Shown here one piece after another: positions 26,802 through 37,374 of a stretch of 64,000 nt of DNA; the first letter of the stretch is position 1, and every line of letters begins with the position of its first letter. This stretch comes from Desulfamplus sp. (GTDB taxonomy: Bacteria > Desulfobacterota > Desulfobacteria > Desulfobacterales > Desulfobacteraceae), in assembly GCA_015232555.1 (NCBI GenBank), contig JADFZJ010000008.1, positions 23,901 to 87,900 on the forward strand. Reading direction: 5' to 3'. The notes under the pieces were generated by a model. It worked only from the letters and a program-made list of their open reading frames with translations, did not search any database and had not been told where the DNA came from. Made by a program: the position numbers and the translations under genes.

Positions 26802-27290
26802 TTTTTTCCTTATTTCCCCTTAATAAAGATAACGTGTTCGTAAGAGCATTGTAAAAAAATTCAGAAATAGTCTTAAAAAAGTATTAGTAAATAACAGCAT
26901 AATATATTCCGTTTACAAAAATACTTGACAGAATACGATAAATTGCAGATAAAGTAAATTCTTGAGTTTAGAAATCACCGCATTCACATAAAAAATAAAA
27001 TGTTTAATGTAGTAAATACTTACACTCCTTTTATTAAAATCTTAAAAAGCAAAATTACAATCATAAATAAATCTAATAAAATTAAAATTCAACCTGCTTA
27101 TTAACTCACATGGTCTGATATTTAAAAAAATTCATTGTGTAGTATTTTTACATTTATCGTTGCATGACAACCAGTTATTCAGAACATAAGCAGCTTCGCT
27201 GTAATTATTGTTGAGACTGAAATTGCCTAACAATAAAATAACAAGTATAACAAATATAAATTAAATAAATCAAAAATAAGGAGAATATTA
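26802..27290. promoter_or_regulatory. 489-bp AT-rich intergenic region with a candidate promoter
   Basis: No gene seen. A TTGACA box (26925-26930) and GATAAA (26948-26953) with a 17-bp spacer could drive the plus-strand gene at 27291, giving a leader of about 330 nt. The leader is AT-rich with no clear riboswitch fold. A ribosome-binding site AAGGAG lies just before 27291. Confidence 0.35.
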
Positions 27291-28400
27291 ATGAACGATT
27301 TTCTTCAAAGTATCAGAGGTAATCAGAAAGAAAAACGTGTACCAAAGACCAGAAGAAATTTCGATAACAGCAATTTTAATGCATCCCCTAATTTCCAGAA
27401 CCAGGGTAATTACCAATCAATACGGGCAGGGAATATAAAAAGACCTATTACAAGAGCTGTACCCCATCTTCATGTGCCAGGAGATGAACCACAGCAATCT
27501 TACCCTCCACAGCCAGAACAGATTGATATCATGCTGGAACTGATTGATATATATACAAAACATCAACAAATGATGATTACTGTCCATGAAAAAAGGATAC
27601 TTGCAGAGGAGCGTAAAGCCATAGCTCTTGAAGAGATAGCCGAATATCTGAGAGTTATTACAATGCCCTCTTTTCAGCAGCAATTCTCATTTAAAAACAC
27701 AACAGACACCTCTAAAGAGCCAATATCGTCAGATTCTATTGAGAAGCCAGATAGTTATATAGATGCTGATCAAGAGAATATAACTCACTCCTCTGAAGCT
27801 CTTGAATCAGACGAGATGCGGAACGAGGATGAGGTCTTCACAGCACAAGTCGTTGAAAACCAGCCCATTGACGGCGAGATTGTTGATGAAGATGATGAGT
27901 ATATTGATAACAAGACGGCTGATGCTGAATATGTTGAGACTACAAATATTGGTTCAAAACAGGATTACTCGCAAGACGTTGAATATTCTATGAAGCCATC
28001 TGTGCAAGAATTTGAAGATAAGGACAATAAAGACGCTGTAAGAGTGATAAGACGCAAACGAACAGATAATATTTCGTCTCCAGCAGATGAGTCAGAAGCG
28101 GTATCTTTGGACAGTGGGCAGAAAGCAGAATCTTTTGAACAGAAACAGAATTTATCAGCACAGCTTAAAGACAGCTCTGAACAGACGAGAGAAAAGGCTC
28201 TATTATCGCGGGAAGAGATAATTGAAATTATTAATTCCATGCGTGCTAAAGGCAAAACTTTTGATGAGGTTGCACAACATCTTATTAATCTTGGACAGCC
28301 TACATTTTCAGGAAGAGGGGTTTGGCATGCACAAACCATACATAGAATCTGCACAAGGAATGAAAAAAAAGCAGCACAGCTTTTTAGGAGAAAAGGATAA
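27291..28400 (+). CDS. Acidic, mostly disordered protein with C-terminal helix-turn-helix
   Basis: 369 residues. The N-terminus is basic and Asn/Pro-rich. A short predicted coiled coil (about 78-125, IMLELIDIYTKHQQMM) follows, then about 160 residues rich in Asp, Glu and Ser (EDDEYIDNKTADAEY). The last 60 residues (REEIIEIINSMRAKGKTFDE, then SGRGVWHAQTIHRIC) resemble the recombinase-type helix-turn-helix found at the end of serine recombinases. No catalytic domain is visible, so a DNA-binding or scaffolding role is more likely than recombination. A strong terminator follows. Function unknown. Confidence 0.75.
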   Translation: MNDFLQSIRGNQKEKRVPKTRRNFDNSNFNASPNFQNQGNYQSIRAGNIKRPITRAVPHLHVPGDEPQQSYPPQPEQIDIMLELIDIYTKHQQMMITVHEKRILAEERKAIALEEIAEYLRVITMPSFQQQFSFKNTTDTSKEPISSDSIEKPDSYIDADQENITHSSEALESDEMRNEDEVFTAQVVENQPIDGEIVDEDDEYIDNKTADAEYVETTNIGSKQDYSQDVEYSMKPSVQEFEDKDNKDAVRVIRRKRTDNISSPADESEAVSLDSGQKAESFEQKQNLSAQLKDSSEQTREKALLSREEIIEIINSMRAKGKTFDEVAQHLINLGQPTFSGRGVWHAQTIHRICTRNEKKAAQLFRRKG

Positions 28401-28439
28401 GTTTACATATCGAGCATCATTTGTCTTTAGCTTTTTAGA

Positions 28440-28463
28440 TACCCTGCGGCTTGCTGCAGGGTA
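28440..28463 (+). terminator. Stem-loop terminator
   Basis: TACCCTGC and GCAGGGTA pair perfectly (8 bp) around GGCTTGCT, about 40 bp after the helix-turn-helix gene and before the convergent kinase gene at 28497. Confidence 0.7.
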
Positions 28464-28496
28464 GTTCATATATTTAAACTTTGAAACAATATTAGT

Positions 28497-31400
28497 TTAA
28501 TATTTTGATATTTCATCATAAAAATCTTTGAAAGCTGACTCTAAAGATTCATACAGAACTCTTATCTGTTCAATACTCTCTTGTTTAATAATAATATTCT
28601 TAGGTTCAATAATATCAAATGGTTGACTATAAACCTCATTAAAGTTTTCATTATCTGTATATTGACTGGCTATACGTTCAATTTGTTTTGCAATTTCTGC
28701 CAATACCCCAGCTTCAATATTTAAGGATATACCTTTTAGAGAATGGGCACTGAACATGATTTGTTCAAAGTCTTTTGATTCTAATCCTTCAAGTAATAAA
28801 GATAACAATTCAGGTACTCTTGATAGAAATATTGATTTAAGCCTCTCATAAAACTCTCTATTATTACCAATTCTTAATATAAAAGCATCTCTGTTAAAAA
28901 TTTGTAAAGTTCTATTCGTATCAGTTTGAATTTGATTTGCAAAAGTTTTTTTAATTTCCTGTAACTCTGTTAGATGCTCAGATGAATTTTTAATGTTTAG
29001 CAACTTAATATTTAGCGGTTGGTCTTTGTTCTGGCAAAATCGATTGATAACAGTTACGATATCATCAGACTTGAATGGTTTTGACAGATAAAAATCCATA
29101 CCCTGAGCAAGACATTTCTCTCTGTCATCTTTAAACGCATCTGCTGTTAGAGCTATAATCGGAGTGTGAACTTTTGTTCCGTTTTTTTGCTCAATATCTT
29201 CTTCATGCTCCCTGATCCTTCGTGTTGCCTCAAACCCGTTCATCTCAGGCATGTGAATATCCATAAAAATAAGATTTATATCGTTGATGGTAAACTTTTT
29301 AACAGCCTCTTTTCCGTTATATGCTTCTATAACCTCAAATCCCATTTTATTAAGATTAGCCTTGATAATTAGCATGTTTATAGGGTTATCTTCAGCAACA
29401 AGAATATTACCTGTGTAATGTGCATCTGCTCTCTGTGCTGATAGTGTGGCATCAATATTGTTAATAGATTGAGCGTATTCACAAGTCATTATATTTAATT
29501 TGGGATAACCTGAAGCATTAGGCTTATCTACAATTGGCAGCATAAGATTGACAAAAAAAGTTGTTCCTGTTTCTGTGATGCTTTCAACGGCGATAGTTCC
29601 GCCCATCATTTCAACTAATCTTTTACTTATGGTAAGACCAAGACCAGTGCCTCCATATTTTCTGGTTATAAAATCGTCTGCCTGAGTGAAACTTTCAAAA
29701 ATGGTATTGAGCTTGGCTTCGGTAATTCCTATACCTGTATCTTTAATAGAAATGGTTATCGGCAGAATTTTTCCCGCACAATTTTGATTATCCTGACTGT
29801 ATTCATTGAGTGATTTTTTTATAGAAATTCTAACTTCTCCAGTTTCTGTAAATTTTACGGCATTACCTGTTAGGTTCAATATTATCTGACGGATTCTTAC
29901 GGGATCACCAATAAAAAATTGAGGGATATCAGGTTCAATTTCTGTAAGAAGAAGAATGCCCTTCTGACTGGCTTTGTGACTCATCATAAAAACACATTTC
30001 TGCACTACATCAACAAGATTGAATTCAATATTTTCAAGTTCAAGTTTATCTGCCTCAATTTTGGATATGTCCAAAATATCATTTATAATATCAAGCAGTG
30101 CATAAGCAGAATATCTTAAGTTTCCAAGATATTCCTTTTGCATATCTGTCATATCAGTTGTCAAAAGGAGATCTGTTAATCCAATAACCCCGTTCATAGG
30201 GGTTCTGATTTCATGGCTCATCACAGCAAGAAACTGACTTTTTGTTCGGTTTGCCGATTCAGCGTCTTCTTTGGCTCGTTTAAGCTCTTTTTCCATTCTT
30301 TTACGGTCAGTGATATCTTGATTCATAGCTAAAACGCCCTCAATCTCCTGATTTGCACCAATAATTGGCACAGCCCAGTTGAGGACAATTTTACGGGTGC
30401 CGTCAAAACACTCTATCTCGATCTCCTCTTCAGTTGACACCTCTCCTTTAGTTAAAGCTCTTGTTGCAGACCAATCCTCTGACTTAATAATTTCACCTGT
30501 TGATACCCACCATGCCCTATATTCACCGTAATTCTCTGGATTAACATATCGAACTCCTGCCCATATCCTTTGACCCGATTCGTTCACATAAGTTATGTTG
30601 CCTTTTTTGTCTGTAATCCAAACGCCAACTGGTAGTATCTCTAAAACCTTTGCCAGCCTTCTTTGACTCTCCATAAGTGCATCAGACATTGCCTTTCGAT
30701 CTGTGATATCTGTCAGGACCGCAAGGGAGCGGATAAAATTGCGTTTCTCATCTTTTTCAGAGATCGCAGAAAGAAGAGTATCAATAGTTTCTCCATTTTT
30801 TTTAACAAATTTGTAAGCAACATCTTTGACAAAACCGATCTTGAAAAACTCAGGGAAGGATATTGACTCTGCATAGGCTGCTGACTCTTCTGTAAGGAAA
30901 TCTGTAAGATGACGGCCTATAACCTCATGGCGTTCATAGCCCATAACTTCAAGCCAGTAGTCGCTTACACTTATTATTGATCCTGTATTGTCTATAGAGT
31001 GCAGCATTACAGGCGTTTTATTATAAATTTCACGATAACGCTCTTCACTGTTAAGCATTGCTTTTTCTGCATATTCACGTTCAGTTATCTCCTGCTGAAG
31101 CTCCTCGTTTATTCTTTCAAACTGCATTGCCCGTGCTTCAAGTTTTTTTATTATTGGGCTTGTTATTTTTACAAATAACAGTGCACCTAAAACAACAAAC
31201 AATAAAGTTAAGATAGCTGCGATTAGCCCTGCTTTAATAAAGGGTTCACGTATTTCAGACATATTAATTTTGGTGATAAGCCCTAAATTAACCTTAAGAT
31301 TAGGAATAACAATTGGCTCATAAGCGGCAACGACACTTTGAGCCATATAATCTTTTCCCACCGTTGCACCAGATTCGCCTGTTAATGCCATACGCATTGG

Positions 31401-31787
31401 TTCTGCCAGTGGGGAGTCAAGAGAGATTGGTTCAGGTTGATTTACTCCGACCTGACTATGAGACAAGATAAAAACAACTTTGTTCTCCTCTTTTTTTACA
31501 AGAAGAAGTTCTCCAGTTTTTCCAAAACTGTTGAAATGCTGATAGGCATCTTTTATTTGGGAAAGTGTCGCTTCAACTGCTCCGCCAGGGTAATCATTAT
31601 TGTGAACGGCGTTGAATCTTGCAGTTGCCTCAATCATGCGTGCACGTGCTTTTACACTAACAATAAGGCGGGATTTTTGTGCTTCAAAAGATGTGTGATA
31701 TAGAATTGCTGTTGTTATGCCTGAAATCATAAGTGATGAAACTGCCATAATAACAATCAACAATGACACTCTTTTGCGTTCATTCAT
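28497..31787 (-). CDS. Large membrane hybrid histidine kinase (PAS-PAS-HisKA-HATPase-REC-Hpt)
   Basis: About 1,096 residues from the start MNERKRVSLLI; a TTG 42 nt upstream is less likely. Membrane segments near 8-30 and 185-207 enclose a periplasmic sensor of about 155 residues. Then come two PAS domains (about 240-360 and 375-500), HisKA ([14 protein letters not shown]), ATPase (DTGIGIT, GGTGLGLTISK), receiver (LIFMDIHMPEMNG) and a C-terminal Hpt (FSAHSLKG). The complete internal His-Asp-His chain implies an unlinked response regulator. It starts 13 bp after the PPi-phosphofructokinase stop codon, so the two are probably co-transcribed. Signal unknown. Confidence 0.92.
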   Translation of the reverse strand: MNERKRVSLLIVIMAVSSLMISGITTAILYHTSFEAQKSRLIVSVKARARMIEATARFNAVHNNDYPGGAVEATLSQIKDAYQHFNSFGKTGELLLVKKEENKVVFILSHSQVGVNQPEPISLDSPLAEPMRMALTGESGATVGKDYMAQSVVAAYEPIVIPNLKVNLGLITKINMSEIREPFIKAGLIAAILTLLFVVLGALLFVKITSPIIKKLEARAMQFERINEELQQEITEREYAEKAMLNSEERYREIYNKTPVMLHSIDNTGSIISVSDYWLEVMGYERHEVIGRHLTDFLTEESAAYAESISFPEFFKIGFVKDVAYKFVKKNGETIDTLLSAISEKDEKRNFIRSLAVLTDITDRKAMSDALMESQRRLAKVLEILPVGVWITDKKGNITYVNESGQRIWAGVRYVNPENYGEYRAWWVSTGEIIKSEDWSATRALTKGEVSTEEEIEIECFDGTRKIVLNWAVPIIGANQEIEGVLAMNQDITDRKRMEKELKRAKEDAESANRTKSQFLAVMSHEIRTPMNGVIGLTDLLLTTDMTDMQKEYLGNLRYSAYALLDIINDILDISKIEADKLELENIEFNLVDVVQKCVFMMSHKASQKGILLLTEIEPDIPQFFIGDPVRIRQIILNLTGNAVKFTETGEVRISIKKSLNEYSQDNQNCAGKILPITISIKDTGIGITEAKLNTIFESFTQADDFITRKYGGTGLGLTISKRLVEMMGGTIAVESITETGTTFFVNLMLPIVDKPNASGYPKLNIMTCEYAQSINNIDATLSAQRADAHYTGNILVAEDNPINMLIIKANLNKMGFEVIEAYNGKEAVKKFTINDINLIFMDIHMPEMNGFEATRRIREHEEDIEQKNGTKVHTPIIALTADAFKDDREKCLAQGMDFYLSKPFKSDDIVTVINRFCQNKDQPLNIKLLNIKNSSEHLTELQEIKKTFANQIQTDTNRTLQIFNRDAFILRIGNNREFYERLKSIFLSRVPELLSLLLEGLESKDFEQIMFSAHSLKGISLNIEAGVLAEIAKQIERIASQYTDNENFNEVYSQPFDIIEPKNIIIKQESIEQIRVLYESLESAFKDFYDEISKY

Positions 31788-31800
31788 ATTGGCTAAACTC

Positions 31801-33918
31801 TTATTCACCAGAAATAGAATTAAGTACAAGTGTCAAAGGTTTATCCTCTTCGCTTTTCCCCTGAAATCTAACAGGACCTGGCTTTCTGTAATGGTCATCT
31901 CCATCGTCTGCTGCAAGCCACTTTTCCCGCATCGCTTTTACTATACGAAATGAGTTAGTATTGGTATCAACAATATTTTTTTCCATTACAAGGGCGAGTT
32001 TGCCGCTTCGCTCTTCAAGGTGCATCAATTTACCAATAGGAATTCCAAGAGGTTCCCATCTGTCAAAATTGTGCTCTAAATTTTTTATAACAGCCATCTG
32101 ACCAGTAGTTCCGTTGGCAATAAGAGCAAAAGCTGTAAGTCCAAGATTATAGGTGTAATTGCAATCAAATTTTGTAGGATTACTGCCCCTCCCATCGTAT
32201 CCGTAAAAATGGCTCTGTGTTTTGAAATTAGGGACAGATTTTTTAAATATCTCTAAAATTGGAGATGGAACTTTATCATCGTCAGTTAATATCTCTGCAT
32301 TGACCAAAGCCTGTTTCAGAGTTTTTACAGATATGATATTTTTTTTGATTAGATAATAACGGTCATTATAATCCGTATTGTTATTATCTTTATAATTTCT
32401 GAATATAGTTTTACCAATAAGTTCAGGATCAAGATTTGCCCGCTCCATAATATAGTGAAAGCGGGTATCCTCTATTCCAACCTTATAATCACCCTTCTCC
32501 TTGAGAATATGAAGATAATCGCCTACCATGTCCATAATGATCTTCTCTGTGTTTACCTGAGAGAACTGAAAATTTCCGTGTGTATCCCTTTCAACCAGCA
32601 GCCCCTCTTGAAAAAATGATGGGAGATCATTAAAAAGTTCGTCATCTCTGGGGTTCCAGATAGGTGATGCCTGTTTTTCTGTGATTCCCCTCGACAGGCG
32701 GCGAAGATACTCAAGTTTGGCATCAAGAGAGTGAAATGTGGTGTGAAAATCAAGATCATGTATCTGATTATACTGTGCGATAATTGTGTTAAGTTTAATT
32801 ATAAATATCTGTATTTCATTTATAAACTCAAGAACACCTTCAGGGATTATCATTACACCGTAATTTTTCCCCTTTGCAGCACGTTTCACAATCGCGTCAC
32901 ATATAAGACGCGACAGGTGGCGGAGAGTCATGCCATAAGCTGTATAATCTACCTCTCCCTTTTCCTGAGCTTTTTGCAGCCTTGTTTTATCAACGTAATC
33001 AGCTAAATCTTCTCCGATAAGGGTCAAATTGGAGTGAGTCTGAAGTGAAGCCTCTAAGGCAAGATGGCTTGCAACCCTTCCCATAACCTTGCAGACATGC
33101 CAATATTTAAGATCAGAACTTGCATCAGTACAGAGGTTGCTGATATTCTGGGCAAAAGCTCTTGCAGCAGAGTGAAAACCAAATGAGATAGCACACAGAG
33201 TTTCGCCATCTTCGGTACGAATCTGGATATCTCCGTCAATTGTTTTTGGAATGCCAATAACCTGTATTCCATGAAATTTCAACTCTTGGGCAAGAAATGC
33301 AGCATTGGTGTTGGAGTCGTCTCCCCCAACAATTACAAGTGCATCGAGACTAAGCTCCTGACAAGCCTCTTTGGAGAGTGCCATCTTCTGCTTTGAATTT
33401 ATTTTGGTTCTTCCTGTTTTTATCATGGTAAAGCCGCCCATGTTACGATATGTATCCACAAGCTCTTTTGTTATCTCAACATATCTGTTTTCAAGTATCC
33501 CTTCCGGACCCAAGATAAATCCAAATATTTTTGACTCGGGATTGGCTTTTTTTGCAGCATCAAAAACTCCGGCAACTACATTATGCCCCCCGGGTGCAGG
33601 ACCTCCAGAAAACACGATCCCAATATTTCTCTTTTTGAAAAAATATCTTTTGCCTGCCTCGTTATCTGATAAACCACAAACAAGTTTCTCTACATGGTTG
33701 TGAATGATATCTGGAAGTTGCTTTTGAGCCTCACGGTTGATTGTAAATCTGTATTGAGGCTGATCTTCAAGAGATATGAAGCTGTTGGAAAAAACCTTGC
33801 ATATCTGAGGAACGAAGGCTCTTCGGTCAAGGGTTTCGCTATTAATATCTGCAATCGCGGTTTCAATGTTTGGATTATTCAAAAGTGTTTCAATAGATAT
33901 CATATCAGATGATGTCAT
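31801..33918 (-). CDS. PPi-dependent 6-phosphofructokinase
   Basis: 705-residue enzyme interconverting fructose 6-phosphate and fructose 1,6-bisphosphate with pyrophosphate as phosphoryl donor, allowing reversible glycolysis in the cytoplasm. It belongs to the long PFKA_PPi group. GGPAPGGHN (residues 105-113) forms the PPi site, GGDDSNT (198-204) has the second Asp diagnostic of PPi use (GGDGS in ATP enzymes), and PKTIDGD (224-230) has the diagnostic Lys. MGRVASHLALEASL is also conserved. ATG at 33918 with GGAG 10 nt upstream is preferred to an in-frame ATG 36 nt earlier. Next downstream, 13 bp away, is a hybrid kinase gene. Confidence 0.92.
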   Translation of the reverse strand: MTSSDMISIETLLNNPNIETAIADINSETLDRRAFVPQICKVFSNSFISLEDQPQYRFTINREAQKQLPDIIHNHVEKLVCGLSDNEAGKRYFFKKRNIGIVFSGGPAPGGHNVVAGVFDAAKKANPESKIFGFILGPEGILENRYVEITKELVDTYRNMGGFTMIKTGRTKINSKQKMALSKEACQELSLDALVIVGGDDSNTNAAFLAQELKFHGIQVIGIPKTIDGDIQIRTEDGETLCAISFGFHSAARAFAQNISNLCTDASSDLKYWHVCKVMGRVASHLALEASLQTHSNLTLIGEDLADYVDKTRLQKAQEKGEVDYTAYGMTLRHLSRLICDAIVKRAAKGKNYGVMIIPEGVLEFINEIQIFIIKLNTIIAQYNQIHDLDFHTTFHSLDAKLEYLRRLSRGITEKQASPIWNPRDDELFNDLPSFFQEGLLVERDTHGNFQFSQVNTEKIIMDMVGDYLHILKEKGDYKVGIEDTRFHYIMERANLDPELIGKTIFRNYKDNNNTDYNDRYYLIKKNIISVKTLKQALVNAEILTDDDKVPSPILEIFKKSVPNFKTQSHFYGYDGRGSNPTKFDCNYTYNLGLTAFALIANGTTGQMAVIKNLEHNFDRWEPLGIPIGKLMHLEERSGKLALVMEKNIVDTNTNSFRIVKAMREKWLAADDGDDHYRKPGPVRFQGKSEEDKPLTLVLNSISGE

Positions 33919-34046
33919 GGTTGTTAAGCTCCATGTAAATCCATTTATTGGCAAATCAGTTTGTTTATTAAATCAAAGCCTTATCTAAAATTACAAATGT
34001 TATATTAAAATTGAATTACCTGTTTGTTAGAATTTCAAATCAGTGG

Positions 34047-35471
34047 TTATCCAGTAATCACCCTGTTCCGACCTTCACTTTTGGCTCTATAAAGTGCAGC
34101 ATCAGCCCTTTCAAAAATAACTTCATGTGATTTGTCCCCATCTTTTACTTGAGAGACTCCAATACTTACGGTCATTCGGATAGTATCTGCTTTGTATATA
34201 AATTCGATCTTCTCAATGCTCTTTCTTATCTTCTCTGCAACAACAACAGCACCATCAACAGGAGTTTCAGGCATTATAACAACAAACTCTTCACCACCAT
34301 ATCGGGCAAGCATGTCATTTTTACGAAGAACAGGGGCAGTCCTTCTTGTAATCTCCTGAAGGCACTTATCGCCAATAGCATGTCCATAGGTATCATTGAC
34401 CTTTTTGAAAAAATCAATATCAAGAACAAGGATGGAAAATATGGTCTGGTATCTTAAAAAACGATCCATTTCATCAGCAATACGTTTAGTGTATGCTCTC
34501 CTGTTATAAACCTTGGTTAATGGATCCTGATTAAGTTTTGTCTCAAGGTCTTTAGAGTGTTGTATGGCTTGATCAAGCTCTTTTTTCAATTTGGAAAATC
34601 CAGCCTGAAAATCTGACCGATTTTTTTCCGATACACTCTTGATAGCTCTGTCTTTGACTGTTTTTTCTTTAAGTGCTGTTTCAATGGATGAGAGAGTTTG
34701 AGATACATGATTCTTTAAGTCTTCAAGTCGCTTTGACACGCCAACACTATTTTTAAGTGCTCCAATTTCATGGTTCAAAAGATTGCTGAACTCTTCATTG
34801 GATTCAACTGTAGCGTGAGTATGCTCATAAGTGTTGGTAATACCAGCTTCAATCTGGAGAATTCGTTTTACAATCTCTTTGACAAATGCTGTAATTTTTT
34901 CCCTGTCAGACCCTACATTGTAAATGTACTGATGTATAAGTGAAAAAAGTTCATTCCTTAGCTGTGTAATTGAATCAAAGCTCTCTGCCAACTGAATAGA
35001 AGCAGCAATCTGATTAAGTTTTGGCGTGTATTGAGAATCAATAGTCTCTTTCAAAGAGTTGATAAGCTCAATATATCCTGCTTTCAAATTATCAAGATAA
35101 TCTTCACCACTGTCAGAAGTCTTAAACAGACCTGAAAGAAAAGAAGATTTCTCCTTTTGTCCCGTAGTTTTAGGTGCATCTTTCAGCATATCTGTCTGCA
35201 CACGGGTAAGAAGCTGTTCTATTTTTGTCTTTGACTCACCATTTTTAATTGCTGTGCTAAGCTGTCTAAGGGAGTTTACAAAAGCTGGGTTCTTATCTTC
35301 TACATAGTCTAATATGGGAGGTAAATACCTTGCATACATGTTGCAAGTTGCCTGAAGAGCCTCTTCAATTTTATTTATTTCTTTTAAAAGCATCTCTTTT
35401 TGAGACTGAAGTTTCTCTGTTTTGGCTGTTAATGCGGCAATATGATTATCTATATTCTGAGCGTCTGCCAT
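34047..35471 (-). CDS. Diguanylate cyclase with helical N-terminal domain
   Basis: 474 residues. The C-terminal GGDEF domain (about 310-474) makes cyclic di-GMP: DPLTKVYNRRAY at its start, LDIDFFKKVNDTYGHAIGD for metal and GTP binding, and the active-site RYGGEEF. The N-terminal 300 residues are largely helical with coiled coils and no membrane segment, a layout seen in cytoplasmic cyclases with an uncharacterised N-terminal sensor. No RxxD inhibitory site is evident 5 residues before GGEEF. Ribosome-binding site weak. It lies between PPi-PFK and the ABC transporter genes with gaps of about 130 and 80 bp. Confidence 0.92.
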   Translation of the reverse strand: MADAQNIDNHIAALTAKTEKLQSQKEMLLKEINKIEEALQATCNMYARYLPPILDYVEDKNPAFVNSLRQLSTAIKNGESKTKIEQLLTRVQTDMLKDAPKTTGQKEKSSFLSGLFKTSDSGEDYLDNLKAGYIELINSLKETIDSQYTPKLNQIAASIQLAESFDSITQLRNELFSLIHQYIYNVGSDREKITAFVKEIVKRILQIEAGITNTYEHTHATVESNEEFSNLLNHEIGALKNSVGVSKRLEDLKNHVSQTLSSIETALKEKTVKDRAIKSVSEKNRSDFQAGFSKLKKELDQAIQHSKDLETKLNQDPLTKVYNRRAYTKRIADEMDRFLRYQTIFSILVLDIDFFKKVNDTYGHAIGDKCLQEITRRTAPVLRKNDMLARYGGEEFVVIMPETPVDGAVVVAEKIRKSIEKIEFIYKADTIRMTVSIGVSQVKDGDKSHEVIFERADAALYRAKSEGRNRVITG

Positions 35472-35549
35472 TGTAAAAAACCTGTGAAATATATTTCCAG
35501 TAAAATTTAAAAAAACCTGTTTAAGAAAAAATTGTAAATCATAAAGATA

Positions 35550-36281
35550 TTATAAAATCTGTTTAAGGAACAGTTTTGTTCGATCATGGCTGGGGTTAGT
35601 AAAAAAATGTTCTGGAGTTCCAGTTTCCAATATTTTACCTTCATCCATAAATATAACTCTATCTGCAACCTCTCTTGCAAATCCCATCTCATGTGTAACA
35701 ACAACCATAGTCATCCCCTCTTTTGCAAGAGTTTTCATTACATCTAAAACTTCTCCTATCATCTCAGGATCAAGAGCTGATGTAGGTTCATCAAATAACA
35801 TCGCCTTTGGATTCATTGCAAGTGCTCTTGCAATTGCAACACGCTGCTGCTGACCACCTGAAAGCTGATCAGGATAAACACCTTTTTTATCAGCAATTCC
35901 AACTTTAGTAAGCAGTTTCATGGTTATATCATCAGATTCTGAGGCAGAGCGTTTTCTTACAACATTTTGGGCAAGATTTACATTTTCTCTGACTGTTTTA
36001 TGTGGGAAAAGGTTAAATGACTGAAACACCATTCCAACCTCTGCTCTGACCTTGTTGATATCTGTTTTAGGATGCAAAATATCAACGCCATCTATCAGTA
36101 TATGCCCCTGCTCTGCTGTTTCGAGTCTGTTCAAGCATCTTAAGAAGGTACTTTTACCTGAGCCAGACGGACCAATAACTACAACTACTTCACCCTTTGC
36201 AATATTTGCTGAGACATTTACAAGAGCATTGACTCTGTGAGGTACCATAAAAGTTTTATATATATTAGTAACATCTATCAT
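35550..36281 (-). CDS. glnQ: Polar amino-acid ABC transporter ATP-binding protein
   Basis: 243-residue ATPase of the GlnQ/HisP type powering uptake through the permease encoded just upstream. Walker [11 protein letters not shown]-loop [13 protein letters not shown], signature [16 protein letters not shown], Walker [14 protein letters not shown] and the switch His in [16 protein letters not shown] are all intact. Start [11 protein letters not shown] is preferred (AAAGGA upstream) over a frame extending 18 codons into the permease gene. Amino-acid specificity is set by the binding protein; the glnQ symbol marks family, not substrate. Confidence 0.92.
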   Translation of the reverse strand: MIDVTNIYKTFMVPHRVNALVNVSANIAKGEVVVVIGPSGSGKSTFLRCLNRLETAEQGHILIDGVDILHPKTDINKVRAEVGMVFQSFNLFPHKTVRENVNLAQNVVRKRSASESDDITMKLLTKVGIADKKGVYPDQLSGGQQQRVAIARALAMNPKAMLFDEPTSALDPEMIGEVLDVMKTLAKEGMTMVVVTHEMGFAREVADRVIFMDEGKILETGTPEHFFTNPSHDRTKLFLKQIL

Positions 36282-36309
36282 GTTAAATAGTCCTTTAGAG
36301 GCTGTAGTT

Positions 36310-37359
36310 TCAAGAATACATTGTCCGCTTTTCAAGATACTGTAAAAGCATTGAAAGAGAGAAGGTTAATACAAGATAGAGAATAGCACATACAAACCAT
36401 AGCTCAAACGGCTGAAGGCTTGTGGTTACAACCTCCCGTGTTGCCTTTGTCAACTCCCTTATTGCGATGATACCAAGCAGCGAAGAGTCTTTGATAAGAC
36501 TTATGAACTGACCAGCAAGCGGAGGAAGAATTCTTCTGAACGCCTGAGGAAGTATAACATGATACATGCTCTGAGAGTATGTCATACCAAGTGAACGAGA
36601 GGCTTCTGTCTGACCTCTATGGATTGATTGAATGCCTGAGCGAACAATTTCAGCAACGTATGCACCAGTAAAAGTTGCAAGAGAGGCAACACCAAACCAC
36701 AATGGAGGAATTTGAGAGATGCCGTAGCGTGCAAGCATTGTATTGACAAGAGTTCCAAGTACAAAATACCAGATGAAAATTTGAACTAAAAGAGGAGAAC
36801 CTCGGACAAGTTCAATATAAGTGATAGCAAGCCATTTGAATGCAGGGTTGGAAGATATTCTTGCAAGACCCGTAAAAAGTCCAAGAACTATGCCAAACAG
36901 AATAGCAATAAAGCTTACATAAAGGGTAAGCCATAAACCTTGAAGAAGAATTCCCACTTTCCAGTGCTTGTACGATGCTATGGTATCTCCTGCAAAAACA
37001 AGGTCACCTTCAGATACTTTCACATCATTGGATGGGGCACCACTCTTTATGGCATATTCTTTTTTTTCTCCACCTTCTTCAGTGATATAGATGGTTGTAT
37101 TATCGCCAGCGGTTTTAATAGAGTCAACAGTCCCGCCCAAGTCAGTTTTAATTAACACCTCTTCATTATAAAAAAAATACTGCGGTACCCTAAACCACCG
37201 CCATGTATAATCAATCTTTAATGTGCAGTAATAAAGCCCTCCAATAAAAGTGGAGATAACTAAAAAAAAGACTATTACCCACATATAGTAAGCTCTTGCC
37301 TGCTGTTTTTGCAAAAGGGATGTTGATGAATCCATTTGTTGGCATAACTCCTGTATCAT
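36310..37359 (-). CDS. Amino-acid ABC transporter permease with N-terminal extension
   Basis: 349 residues against about 220 for typical GlnP-type permeases. The C-terminal 210 residues are standard: [20 protein letters not shown], the [17 protein letters not shown] stretch, and the EAA loop [20 protein letters not shown]. The extra N-terminus has one membrane helix (about 25-47) and an 80-residue beta-rich segment ([38 protein letters not shown]) reminiscent of a lipoyl/barrel-sandwich fold. Its role is unknown. The first ATG has no ribosome-binding site; the ATG at 37335 has GGAG 12 nt upstream and may be the true start. Confidence 0.88.
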   Translation of the reverse strand: MIQELCQQMDSSTSLLQKQQARAYYMWVIVFFLVISTFIGGLYYCTLKIDYTWRWFRVPQYFFYNEEVLIKTDLGGTVDSIKTAGDNTTIYITEEGGEKKEYAIKSGAPSNDVKVSEGDLVFAGDTIASYKHWKVGILLQGLWLTLYVSFIAILFGIVLGLFTGLARISSNPAFKWLAITYIELVRGSPLLVQIFIWYFVLGTLVNTMLARYGISQIPPLWFGVASLATFTGAYVAEIVRSGIQSIHRGQTEASRSLGMTYSQSMYHVILPQAFRRILPPLAGQFISLIKDSSLLGIIAIRELTKATREVVTTSLQPFELWFVCAILYLVLTFSLSMLLQYLEKRTMYS

Positions 37360-37374
37360 TTAAACTTATATTGA

